A stretch of 64,000 bases of DNA from Thetidibacter halocola (GTDB lineage: Bacteria; Pseudomonadota; Alphaproteobacteria; Rhodobacterales; Rhodobacteraceae). Where the stretch lies: assembly GCF_018224955.1 (NCBI RefSeq), contig NZ_JAGTUU010000001.1, forward strand, positions 124,001 to 188,000. Reading direction: 5' to 3'. This document shows positions 58,901 to 64,000 of this stretch, piece after piece. Below the pieces are notes generated by a model. It was not told the origin of the DNA. It saw only the letters and a list, made by a program, of their open reading frames with translations, and ran no database searches. Both the position numbers and the translations under genes were made by a program. The first letter of the stretch is position 1. The number at the start of each line of letters is the position of its first letter.

Positions 58901-61900
58901 AAACCGTCAGCCCGATCGTGTAGCTGCCCGCCTGCGCGGCGTTCGGCGTCCAGTCGAGCCGCCCGGTGGCACGGTCGAACCGCGCGCCCAGCGGCAGGCC
59001 CTCGACGCTGAAGGTCAGCGCGTCGTCATCGTCGTCCGTGGCGCCGAAGGTGACGGTCAGCGGCGTGTCCTCGACCCCGGTGATCTGGCCAACCGGATTC
59101 AGGACCGGCGCCGCGTTGGCAGCGCGCACGGTGATACCCAGGGCCACGTCGGTCGTCGCGGGCGCGGTCTTGCCATCCGCCCCGGTATCGGTCGCGCGGA
59201 TCGTCGCGGTATAGCTGCCCGCCTGCGAGGCGGTCGGCGTCCATTCCAGCAGCGCCCGTCCATAGACCAGCGGATCGGCGGTCAGCACGGCGCCGGCCGG
59301 CAGGCCAGTCAGCGCATAGGTCAGCGCGTCCTGGTCGAGGTCGCGCGCGGTCAGCGTCAGGCTCAGCCTTTCGCCGATCACCGCCACCACGTCGGACTGG
59401 TAGACCCATTGCGGCGGCTCGTTATCGGCCTCGACCTCGACCACGAAAGTGTGGAAATCGCCGCGCGGCAGGCCCTGCGCGCCACCATCGTCGGTCGCCA
59501 CCAGCGTCAGCGCATGGGCGCCCCGGTCGCCGACCTGCGGCGCAAGCCGGATCGTCCCGGTGCCGTCACCATTGTCGGTGAAACTGACGAAGTCCGGCAG
59601 TGGAAAGCCCGGCTGTTCGTTCACCAGTTGCAGCGTGATCGGGTCGCCGTCGGGATCGACGGCGTTGACGGCGATCTCCTGCACGTCGCCCCGCGCCAGC
59701 GTGATCGTCGGCACATCCGCCACCACCGGCGCGAGGTTCAGTTCGCGCACCGTCAGGGTGAAGGTTTCCGTCACCGACAGCGGCACGCCGGTATCGACGC
59801 CATCATCGGTCGCCCGGACGGTGAAATCGTAGCTGCCCGCCTGGGTCGGACCGGGCGTCCACAGCAGCTGCCATGTCTCGGCATCGAAACTCGCACCCTC
59901 GGGAAGGTCGCCCAGCATCTCGACAGTGACGCTCTTGGGGATGTCGCCGCTTTCGACGAAATCGCCGTCGAGGTTGCGGTAGCCCGGTTCATAGAACGGG
60001 TTGTCCGGATCGAAGGCAAAGACACGCAGCGCGAACTGCTGACCCTCGTAGACCTGAAGCCCGTCGAACTCGTCGAAGACCGGCGCGCCATTGCTGGCCA
60101 GCACTTCGATCTCCATGCGCTGCACGGCGACGCCGGTGCCATCGGACACGGCAAAGAAGATCTCGTAGGTGTCGGCCTGAGTATAGCCCGGAATCCATTC
60201 GAATTCGCCGGTGGCCGCGTTCAGCGTCGCGCCGAAGGGCAGCGTCTGGTTGACCACGCCGAAATCCAGCGTCGCGCCCGGTTCCGCCTCGGCCCTCAGG
60301 ACAAAGCGGATGCGGTCGCCCTCGGATGCGGTGATCCTGGCCGGAACCTGGAGCGTGACCGGGCGCAGCGCCTCGGCGACACGGATCTCGACCTCGGTCG
60401 CTGCCTCGCGGCGGCCGTCAGAGGCGCGCAGAACCACCTTATAAGTACCGGCCTGGCCATAGCCCGGCCCCCAGGTGAACTGGCGGGTCTGCGGATCATA
60501 GCTGGCCCCCTGCGGCAGGCCGTCGACCCAGGTGATGACCGCATCGGCATCGGGGTCCGAGGCTATCACGTCGAACTGGATCAACCCGCCCTCGCGGGCA
60601 TCGACCGTCGCGGGCACGCCGGTAAACACCGGCGCCCGGTTGCCGCCCGTCACCGACAGGACGAAGCGTTGCAGCGAGACCGCGCCACGTGCGTCGAAGA
60701 CCTGCACCGTCACCGGGGTTTCGGCGTTGGCGCCGGTCAGCGGCGTCCAGGTGATCAGGCCACTGGACGCATCGATTTCCATGCCATTCGGGGCCGACAG
60801 CAGCGAATAGACCACCACCTCGCCATCGGGATCCTCGACATCGACATCGTAGACAAAGGGCTGGCCAAGCTCGGCAATGGTCGGCGGCACGGTCAGGAAG
60901 ACCGGCGCCGCGTTCGGCCCGGAGGATGCCGCGACGCCTGCGGTGAACTCGACCCGCAAGCGGTTCGGGGTGACGATGGCGACGGTCACGCCGGTGGTCG
61001 TCTCGCCTGCCCCCAGACGGCCGCCCGGCGGCAGGCTGTCGGTCAGGTCGATCAGCCACAGCCCGTCATCGGTGCGCCCATTGGCGGCGCTCGGCACGCC
61101 CTCGTAGCCCTGTGAGGGATCGAGCAGCAGCAGAACCGGCAGGACGATGTCGCGGTCGGTCTTGTTGGTCAGGCGCACCTCGTAGCTGACCGTCCCCGAC
61201 GCTCGGTCATAGCGGGTGCGGAAGAATTCCACGTCGACCAGCGCCGACAGGTCGTCCAGCGCCTTGAAGGTCGTGACATGATCCGCCCCCATGCGGATCC
61301 CCTGGAGCGAGGTCAGCGCCGCCTTGACCGTCACGGTATAGTCGCCCTGGATCAGCCCGTCGGTGCGCAGCAGCGTGGTGCGGCTGGCGATGTCGTAGAC
61401 CACCGCCGTTGGCGTCACGCGGGTGCCTTCGGCATCCGTGATGACGTAGTTTTCCGGGTTGATGACAGATGCGGGCTGATCCGCCGCGCCGACATACATG
61501 TCCTGGTCAAAGCGGATCGCCATGACCGGCATCGGCAGCGGCACCACCGCGTCGGCAGCGGGGTTGGTGAACACCACGCTGGGCGCATAGGCCGGCGAGA
61601 TCACGTCGACCTGCCCGCTCTGGCTGACCAGGATGCGCCCATCGGCGGTGGCGATCACCACGTCGCCGCGGCTGCCGCCGGTGGCCAGCTCGATGCGGTT
61701 CAGCGTCTCGAGATCGACCATCGTCAGCGCCGAGCCTTCCGACGCCTCGCCGGTGCCCGAAACACGGCCCGTATTGGCCGAGACGAACAGCAGGTCCTCG
61801 AGGATGGTGCCCTGCTGGCCGAAAGCGATCGAGTCGATCTGGCTGTCGAACTTCAGCATCGTTTCGGCGCGCTGCCGGTCGGTAAAGCGCACGACCTGCG

Positions 61901-64000
61901 CGCGGTCGGGCCATGTCACCGCCCACAGGACTCCGCGCTGGTCGAAGGCCAGCGATCCGACACGCAGGTTCTCGTCCCGGCTCCACTGGGTGAACTGGCC
62001 GGTCTCGGGATCGAAGATCGAGACGCCCGCATTGGTGCCGACATAGATCAGGCCGGTCGCCGCCTCGACCGCAAGCCCCATCGTCAGGCCGTCGCCATGC
62101 CGTTCCAGCACCGCGCCGGTCAGCGGATCGAGGCGCAGCAGCGCGCCTCCACCGGTGGTGGCCCAGACCCGCCCCTCGGCATCCTGCGCAAGGTTGAAGA
62201 TCGGATCGTCGAGCTCGGCCAGCAGCGTTTCCGCACCGGCCTCGCCGCCGAACGTGCCGAACCGGTAGAGCGATCCGCGATTGGCCCCGCCCGACACCAG
62301 GATCGACCCGTCAGCAAGTTCGAGGATCGCCATCGGGCCGATGCCGGCGTTTGACTGCACGAAACCGGTGGCAAAGGCGGACCCCGCCATCGGGCTGAGA
62401 ACGCGTGTGTAGTCCGGCTGGTTGACCAGCGGATCGGCCGCCGGGACGTTCTGCGACGCCAGGCGGAACAATTCGTTGGTGGATGGCAGGTCGACCGGCG
62501 CGGGCGGCTGACCGAAATTCGGCGCCGTGGTCTGGTCAACCGTTGGCGTGCCGCCCAGGTTCACCGCCTGCCCGTCCGATGTGGTCACCGAGCCGTCGCG
62601 CGGCGCCTCGCGGTTGCCCGCGACATCCGTGGCGAGGGCGAGGAATTCATAGGCCTTGCCCGCAGCGCCGTCGAAGGTGGCAAGGCCCGATGTGCCCGCG
62701 ACCCGGCGCTGCCAGATGCGGAAATCGCCGCCATCCTCGGCGACATAGACGGTGACATGCTTGACCCCCGACGCACCGGGATCGTCCGTCGCGCTCCAGC
62801 GCACGTCATAGCTGTCGGTCCCGGCGATCCGCTGCACGGTCAACGACGTCGTGGGTGCAGCCCCGTCCACCACCTGCACCAGTTCGTTGGTGGATTCCGG
62901 CGCGGCGGTATCGAACAGCACTCGTGCCGACGAGGTGATGCGCGTGCCGGTCTCGACGTCCTGCCGCGGCTTCACCGTCCAGGACACGAAGCCCGCGCCG
63001 ATGTCTCCGGCCGTGTTCGGCGGCAGCAGGCCGCGAGTCACGTCCTGCAACACCTCGCCGGTCAGCGGGTCGACCGCCTGCAACACCCAACGCGCCGAGG
63101 CCGGGTCCTGGAACAGGTCGATGCCCGCGGAGACACGCAGGCGGAAGCCATGGCTCTGGCTGAAGTCGATCTCGTCCTGGTAGAACCAGCGCCCGTCCGG
63201 CACGTCGATCGTGATGTCGCCGATCTTGATGTCGCCCAGTTGGAAGCTGCGCGGATCGAGATCGGGATCGAGCTGCGTGACGATCTCGATCTGGTTGGCG
63301 TGGACTGGCGAATTCGCGTCGTTCTCGAATTTAACCGAAAAGGGCAGTTGCTCGCGCGCGGGCAGCCAGCCCATCGTCTCGAGCGTCTGCGGACCGGACA
63401 GGGATGCCAGCCCCGCCACGTTCGCCGGGTCGGCGAAGTAGCGCGAGAAATCCAGCGCCTCGAACTCGTCGCCATCGACCGGGGCGACGCCGTTGTTCAT
63501 GAAGTCCGCCGGCAGCGCGGCGCCACGAAACTCGAACGGCACCCAGGGCGAATAGATGCGCACCGCCTCGAAATGGGTCTGGTTCGTCAGGCCGAGGTCG
63601 TAATCCTCGAACACCGGCAGTTGCGGCACCGGGATCTCGCCCTCGTAGCAGTCCGATTGGCGCGGATCGTAGTATTCGATGTCGGCCATCAGGTTCGGAT
63701 CGTGGCCATACAGCGTGCGCAGCTGCTCGAAGAAGCCAAGGATGTCGCCGTCCGAGCGGATGTCCTGCCCCGCCGGGCCGAACAGGATGCCCGAGGCCAG
63801 CGTCGTCATCAGCGACAGGATTTCCTGGTGCGTCCGGATCGGCGGGATCGCGTCCTCGGCGCGCAGGATGCCCGCCTGTTCGAGGCCCGCCATGAAGATA
63901 TCCACCCAGAGATCCGGATCGGCAACGATGGCAACCAGCGGCGCGGGCGCATCGTCGGAGGCGAGGATCGCATCGCGCAGCGCCAGCGCCTCGCGCGTCT
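43920..64000 (-). CDS. Giant multidomain extracellular protein (5' end beyond window)
   Basis: A single minus-strand frame of at least 6,692 codons is open to the right edge, so the N-terminus is not seen. Order of parts from the visible N-terminus: helical and beta region (64.0-62.5 kb); beta-propeller (62.4-61.5 kb); nine Ig/cadherin-like repeats (60.9-58.3 kb); YD-type repeat (near 57.1 kb); dockerin-like calcium loops (near 56.6 kb); BIG2-like domains (56.0-55.6 kb); a hydrophobic stretch (near 55.1 kb); second propeller (54.4-53.4 kb); hydrolase-like domain with GHSRG (52.5-51.7 kb); metzincin-like domain with HEMGN (near 48.93 kb); ten tandem cadherin-like repeats (47.65-45.0 kb); and beta-rich, cohesin-like C-terminal domains. 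No RTX repeats are present. It probably acts at or outside the cell surface as an adhesin or matrix protein; that role is inferred. Confidence 0.9.
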   Translation of the reverse strand, partial: TREALALRDAILASDDAPAPLVAIVADPDLWVDIFMAGLEQAGILRAEDAIPPIRTHQEILSLMTTLASGILFGPAGQDIRSDGDILGFFEQLRTLYGHDPNLMADIEYYDPRQSDCYEGEIPVPQLPVFEDYDLGLTNQTHFEAVRIYSPWVPFEFRGAALPADFMNNGVAPVDGDEFEALDFSRYFADPANVAGLASLSGPQTLETMGWLPAREQLPFSVKFENDANSPVHANQIEIVTQLDPDLDPRSFQLGDIKIGDITIDVPDGRWFYQDEIDFSQSHGFRLRVSAGIDLFQDPASARWVLQAVDPLTGEVLQDVTRGLLPPNTAGDIGAGFVSWTVKPRQDVETGTRITSSARVLFDTAAPESTNELVQVVDGAAPTTSLTVQRIAGTDSYDVRWSATDDPGASGVKHVTVYVAEDGGDFRIWQRRVAGTSGLATFDGAAGKAYEFLALATDVAGNREAPRDGSVTTSDGQAVNLGGTPTVDQTTAPNFGQPPAPVDLPSTNELFRLASQNVPAADPLVNQPDYTRVLSPMAGSAFATGFVQSNAGIGPMAILELADGSILVSGGANRGSLYRFGTFGGEAGAETLLAELDDPIFNLAQDAEGRVWATTGGGALLRLDPLTGAVLERHGDGLTMGLAVEAATGLIYVGTNAGVSIFDPETGQFTQWSRDENLRVGSLAFDQRGVLWAVTWPDRAQVVRFTDRQRAETMLKFDSQIDSIAFGQQGTILEDLLFVSANTGRVSGTGEASEGSALTMVDLETLNRIELATGGSRGDVVIATADGRILVSQSGQVDVISPAYAPSVVFTNPAADAVVPLPMPVMAIRFDQDMYVGAADQPASVINPENYVITDAEGTRVTPTAVVYDIASRTTLLRTDGLIQGDYTVTVKAALTSLQGIRMGADHVTTFKALDDLSALVDVEFFRTRYDRASGTVSYEVRLTNKTDRDIVLPVLLLLDPSQGYEGVPSAANGRTDDGLWLIDLTDSLPPGGRLGAGETTTGVTVAIVTPNRLRVEFTAGVAASSGPNAAPVFLTVPPTIAELGQPFVYDVDVEDPDGEVVVYSLLSAPNGMEIDASSGLITWTPLTGANAETPVTVQVFDARGAVSLQRFVLSVTGGNRAPVFTGVPATVDAREGGLIQFDVIASDPDADAVITWVDGLPQGASYDPQTRQFTWGPGYGQAGTYKVVLRASDGRREAATEVEIRVAEALRPVTLQVPARITASEGDRIRFVLRAEAEPGATLDFGVVNQTLPFGATLNAATGEFEWIPGYTQADTYEIFFAVSDGTGVAVQRMEIEVLASNGAPVFDEFDGLQVYEGQQFALRVFAFDPDNPFYEPGYRNLDGDFVESGDIPKSVTVEMLGDLPEGASFDAETWQLLWTPGPTQAGSYDFTVRATDDGVDTGVPLSVTETFTLTVRELNLAPVVADVPTITLARGDVQEIAVNAVDPDGDPITLQLVNEQPGFPLPDFVSFTDNGDGTGTIRLAPQVGDRGAHALTLVATDDGGAQGLPRGDFHTFVVEVEADNEPPQWVYQSDVVAVIGERLSLTLTARDLDQDALTYALTGLPAGAVLTADPLVYGRALLEWTPTASQAGSYTATIRATDTGADGKTAPATTDVALGITVRAANAAPVLNPVGQITGVEDTPLTVTFGATDDDDDALTFSVEGLPLGARFDRATGRLDWTPNAAQAGSYTIGLTVSDGNRSSTEKVEIRIDPQNRAPVFVPMLTQLGRERAEIRFSVIADDPDGDPVKLSVVSGLPQGAAFSVERGEFVWLPGFEQAGTYTVTFAATDPTGLVTRLSVDIDIANVNRVPELVASDRAFLVGEEKRFTLEASDPDGQALTFEALNLPEGATLDATTGEVAWTPGPGQVGEYYVTFIASDGARSARQTIVMRATLEPVKPDVRIELTPSFPVAPGQPVLVTVVADSLADITGIRFFVDGVETALDARGRATITPTVPGKVALRAVAVDADGIEGVADLPLKVRDPADRSAPMVFFDDDLRARQLSGVVDIAGIVADANIDTWTLDLMRADGSAVLRSLASGDAVAGGVLAQLDTRSLQNGFYRLRLSAIDIGGRSSRSDLTIEINGQDKLTGHTDRRSDLAVTLGGIGLVLDRRYDALSGADADFGTWSAGFDTDLALNLPRTGRESFGIYSALQAGSRLYLTLPTGVRMGFTFAPVEQMVGPATFWRPQWVADQGDWTLASSDMILRKTGGRFYAASDGLPYNPTDPQSGGVQPFLLTAPGGTQYVLNAGGEVQEIRVAGERLFIGQSGITATNGDVLSFLRDEAGRIVRATAPDGRTLIYTYDDAGRLTGVRQLQDGSGVRYGYDSEGRLSIAAEIGGAGDAIEYLPDGSTRLVPIVEDLGGVGNFTGRMILGTGPATYALTIRDSEVAGAAGGRLILRIATDSATQVPSIEGAALLSLQQGSNGSVALYSFEAGGLHRLNVAGAGDFVLTVGLAGDLNADGSVDGTDSALLRDAGAGTDIDGNGAVDAQDRQVLNVNFGVRRNAAPTVAATLPVVFTHVELPYLLRLDEIATDPDGDTVFFRIASTENVTATFTPDGQFLRVRPVDGYHGAGSVTVVADDGYAATSEITIDVTVSDAALTQMDFLMRRYLFDAPGEVSGMVLVGQFEDQADVILPFDYVDVLSADPSVIRVADTGLVTAIGEGDTYVIARRGAVAAATAAAVGIADDGDGAIAQIFGIDAYPDTVTILPEGGRRQIVTELGSGLQDYIGGEQGVVYISGNESVVTVTADGLIEAVAPGVTTVTVIYRGAEEVLEVTVAPPVEGNTATIGAAGGALRTADGMEFAFGAGQIAGGDATVTVTAVAEQDLDIVVPEALTFLAAADLEIIGGTLGGPIQMGARVDPSVAAPGEQVMFLVADDFTEISGGEFGKIWRLVDTGYVDENGIARTASPPFPGLTEKGSILVAKANQPTRQAFDWGSDLAAAAGIVSIGLGIAFATTGGLLGAVAGLSLVGVGTAFLLKSQADRVVIYKKYLDGKDWEKALERDIPAGDPAEKVTLSVTRPSGSVPPAAGAAPYISSAKPTIEGGKVRIEFTVENAIYGTDSPAFGAFGSDIEDTRVKFAIGNNLHYVTGAAFDVGSVNASSGKATFVIDAPEGILLGRARITFERPQPGGAGGDLDGWSYGTRAVESTPIQVKNTRGYGGMGASDAAGNTMLQIFDVLAEGATADADAESTELVANVLLKDGLTDLRGWPNDVLMAPDLSAAFVATTSGIAVVDMTLLRQYDTDADSPGADIIKVPGGNVQKLTISGDGSFLYAAGTGKIFVIDMRPGSSTYLQAEQISLPAEFDLPGLAGKINDIELSSDGSKLYVAVPLAPMFGQDGWARSPLSAKKGKIVVINVDPADRGKPSFHQIIKILDAGVDPYDIDATSDPNRLVFVARGENRSGFYTIRVTDPNPDSYAATVSKLPTLSDGASDTRRSLELNLKPIQVRYDPFVFGPYIFDRYVRGTSQRYDLDIRYPVAVEIAPDLSYAFVADYDLSRYLTMNDAELAYYIEQYHELGNKIGLIRNPFDLSQADWDKAEIEHMWGTAGLVGATSPIPDQYLTELAMRPDGSQVLANFRKAGVIVTLRVDEAIKEAEKGISNGKVGQVNREVPIDLDYPYWSLKTAIAPGNRENVYGPGLDVQFWGRGLDIQGEALVELIRPSGVTQVNGTGKQPLRFEVHLDPRKIGQSTFMMDLFMSTQKAGEGLFPNDDFRTRYFPSNDPEKTSDYNPWRLINSRQTAGTYAFESGNYYLLGPDGSIKEERALTAADINGGVQLKHAVVIEVAEGLSRVLTGGQDYFWGVAVARGGGPIYADATFETPPIVANPNGFATVQVVTHGFQIALMPDSPNTPLNEATLAAWLANAEVLNEAAGGGLIAVYNRQTGKFHEYDPVKVEGYRISGVPITASDLPKGKALTLVMDWYRESDISDSGYSEAAADAFFASLVELDRVGGIFDSPMHFVGHSRGTVVNSEIIQRLGTLIEVPQGKDMNIHMTTLDPHDFKQDSLKVALKSLVESYIKAIKLAGILISLAPPPGPMIGSGLQKIAGFMEDISKLFFKVGGLLGLQAAEIPWDDFKDPNVQVWSNVDFADNYYQETVKPPTSSGSVGGAVSNLFSGIVGTFTQTTTPNGTAIPTTNDGADKVPSPKGVPDVQISFTKSAGGSPLNVPGFISDDIMATPHSRITNWYLGTADVNALFMGGETVWRTAGDQGIVVGTSAMPSAIQQVGAIFGENFTKQPWYGVNLSAFNNGNWSGIKGQLDKYFEFAGFNPINGTSANSLRNEAVGVGFYFSAVAGDPEILSAVTGKTRTSLDFDNTEVDRPKLAKIQDPNNPTQQIDQAYPAVPSIFNGDFSHGTRHAMTDYVKWLLDSAYNKYLANTLNIQEAKEAAVKDATEKLTASGIFASAKKSIGSAIDSIPDLPPELGRFPLSYDLPGWSMHGGIDHGAGDFTDEGVSFTLDIFKNVLDESWGFNSPIDITGRFLVNQNWIGELLDVVGRVAKPLIDRVLDNIVERFRNPAWDTGLNPDEKAARAKQNIATANDGVLKQTGTNADGSPILSVVDANDPTKVLFTPGQLESLSGSLVNFLVDDGVIVDLLVKVIDETIKYIIEQPEVKAFLADVKAQSDAAKAKDPNAVVFDITAFSLSGGIGPLAWIIGRPIRTDSVANENADRDSRLADIGKVTAIIQKNLGVLLSQLFPNVDVKPDYGLLMGGSQALKELIKTFTPEGGFSVPFLGHFDPGQAMIDFIDQVGQLDKLTHNRLYVPPTMETLKFDAFIPVNFNDDFRAEAIFTTIDGQTYTANATYKSPKTGQTVTTPYFAFQPGLFSSQTATFTIPSEVKGRVANVTIRNIGLERAAAATPSEAVLNFLESVQLLGLGDGVSVLMVVDDIRFAKPGSNQTAAGIGAGGVGELRLFEAQALAEVAEGIWIDSELWGGAADYLDGFELRVADLDGEALAYSEGRIITLDLDAAGNGWFIDATPGQAEEFEPVDGAPHVYRAIAGGAADGRVDLLTVLLHEMGNVMGLPDLIDPTAPGYVMSSILDTGLRRLPMAEDVGDLSPPVAGPEARPLVMNRAATSGGSASASAGGATAALSGGTPSDFTNGGFSGGLSGWTTVGDVTVTAAGARLHETRGAMSGLSQTFALPAEVTAIQFRVSGLSLGSGGNAAPDAFEAALFDASTGAMVLPAIEGLGGTDAVLNFQADGSRFASSAVSVVEIGGDLIVTLDLTGLATRPDGVTLAFDLIGMGALGAEVTVSTVRLLGTEPNTAPVAVGETATTVEDTPVDIDLLANDSDAENDPLILEVVGDLGGATLVALGNGVFRYTPAPDVSGEAVVRYRLFDGVDRSDVVDLTITISAVNDAPVFDPLDDRTVPRGAEVTLTPVARDPDAAPGELVFALVSGPADATVDPETGRLSWTPATLGDQSFTLRATDGEGAFGETTFTLRVRTAPVLTADNVAVVQGTALSHAVSATDEDSAAGLVFEKIDGPDWILVDAVTGAVTGDSTGRMGEATVSVRVTDPDGLSDTASFVVDVNVPPAITAGALIVVEGDALALEPVVTDPDSDPADLVFALEPGAPSWLSIDPATGIVSGDTTGQVGPTTFSIRVTDEAGLSAVAEVTVTVRARPVLLATDTVLVEGAALVHSVDATDADSPRASLRFEKLAGPDWITVDPVTGAVTSDSLGQVGRFTVTVKVEDPDGLSSEGDFTVRVLGVPVLSLADTTLTEGAGLVLEPAVSDADSPADRLTFAKVAGPDWITVDPATGRIAGDSTGQVGVTTIRIRVTDAEGNADEAEARITVQGRPTLAIADVTLVMGEALSHPVTAGDPDGPASALRFAKVSGPDWVSVDALTGRITGDSNDQPGEVTVTVAVTDAQGLTTRASFTLDVNAPPQLSDRTAILVEGEGLDFDIGATDPDAPDEDLRFRAISGPDWITVDPLTGRLSGDSAGVVGRHTVVVEAVDADGLATRATMTIRVLAVPVLVGGSVTLVEGEALAFTPSVSDADTPAAQLVFAKMSGPDWVTVDPATGRLRGDSTGAPGETAVRISVTDSNGLSDEADVSIDVNSRPVLSGSGVTLVEGQALSLPLSARDADLGSGALTFAIVSGPAWIAIDPVTGLVTGDSTGHSGAVSATFRVTDPDGLSDEVTLTIDVNARPTLAVADVTLVRGDALSHAVDATDADTPASGLTFRLLSGPAWIVVDPATGRITGDSTGQAGETIVRISVTDADGLTAEASFLLDVNAPPVARDRTVTLLAGRPLSITLEAEDDDGSPDALTWRLLDAPDWIAFDPAKQTLTGNTAGRFGPVTARLEVMDADGLIDEATVQIRIAAPEIEGGPRLPVVGRGGSRPVSPPIEVDLPPIRLTRATLPEYPITFARFGGTSFGSGVHLIPVLFQSEGGVREIELEVTHRAGKLSMLDAVLGVCLPFGVSVDSTITDPDGENPVMRIRVFSEQPLPAGVIDLFRIRVLRGDVIAGAGLQVRTVTINGEPVTDAPVVTPDNGGKGPVRIDLGVGLSLPDLPPASVDIALGGFGASVQGPLLIDPDALSGGYVGLRMSGLSSASEVRMILGYDGAALRPIGGLATLESGELAVEDRPEQSEVEVRVSNLPSLLADLAVLACVGFARPLGTGRGTGTVKLKKLVIDGADVPLDDEIADWMDAPVQSYTLTQGGSANGLKIPFALPERLNMPER
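45000..47655 (-). repeat. Ten tandem ~88-residue cadherin-like repeats in the giant protein
   Basis: Ten consecutive units of about 264 bases each read along the pattern (R/N)xxPxL, LVEGEAL, DxDxP, GPDWITVDPxTG, GDSTGQxG, VTDxDGL. Spacing is even and the units are diverged but clearly homologous, consistent with old tandem duplication. The fold expected is a rigid calcium-stabilised beta-sandwich stalk. Confidence 0.85.
58300..60925 (-). repeat. Nine Ig/cadherin-like repeats in the N-terminal half of the giant protein
   Basis: Nine units of 85-105 residues begin with variants of N(R/A)APVF and carry LPEGASFD, (F/L)xWTPGxxQAGxY and VTDG-type motifs. Neighbouring copies differ more than in the C-terminal array, so the two arrays arose separately. 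Confidence 0.8.

Noticed and set aside
56277-61115. Second long + strand open frame opposite the giant gene
   Set aside because: It has the same artefact character: biased composition and no domain. The opposite strand reads as conserved Ig-like repeats.
43920-64000. RTX-type type I secretion signal on the giant protein
   Set aside because: No GGxGxDxL nonapeptides were seen in its visible part, unlike the CAP protein at 17.7-19.7 kb.

Overview
ORGANISM. The window is GC-rich and almost fully coding. It carries a purple-bacterial light-harvesting 2 (puc) operon with PpsR/CrtJ boxes, an alphaproteobacterial SOS box (GTTC-N7-GTTC) at recA and a CckA-type hybrid kinase with a CtrA box. Together these point to a phototrophic Rhodobacteraceae/Roseobacter-group alphaproteobacterium. 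No tRNA, rRNA, CRISPR array or insertion sequence was recognised. LAYOUT. (1) 1-6.6 kb, + strand: a sugar-catabolic operon. It has a CUT2-type ABC importer (binding protein, two permeases, double ATPase) interleaved with an SDR dehydrogenase and a fumarylacetoacetase-fold hydrolase, behind an AT-rich operator-like region. (2) 6.8-10.2 kb: a serine-recombinase-like protein without the catalytic motif, divergent from an inositol-monophosphatase/ADP-ribosylglycohydrolase fusion, then a decayed GGDEF-EAL gene. (3) 10.3-13.2 kb, - strand: pucBAC plus a fourth, translationally coupled gene. The LH2 alpha subunit has an unusual C-terminal tail. (4) 13.4-17.6 kb: an RND efflux pump and its adaptor. 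(5) 17.7-22.3 kb: a secreted CAP-domain/RTX protein, a chemoreceptor and a periplasmic Cache-like protein. (6) 22.4-25.0 kb: an MttB-family methyltransferase, an SMR efflux protein and an outer-membrane barrel. (7) 25.3-37.3 kb: housekeeping and regulatory genes: typA, a secreted HExxH protein, a DUF1330 protein, alaS, recA, a sulfotransferase-like gene, cckA, an RsmB-type methyltransferase and an MBL hydrolase. (8) 37.5-64 kb, - strand: one apparent operon of more than 26 kb. It encodes a giant multidomain protein (at least 6,692 codons, 5' end outside the window), a DUF3467 protein, a GAF-HlyD adaptor, a PqqD-like/M50-peptidase/HlyD membrane protein and a short SecA-like ATPase. HOW IT FITS. 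Region 8 is the strongest candidate for an undescribed system. A SecA-type motor, an intramembrane metalloprotease fused to a membrane-fusion adaptor, and a second adaptor with a cytosolic sensor are co-transcribed with one huge modular extracellular-type protein. No ABC exporter ATPase or outer-membrane channel is encoded alongside. The simplest reading is a dedicated export and processing route for the giant protein. This is inference from gene order, coupling and domain content.
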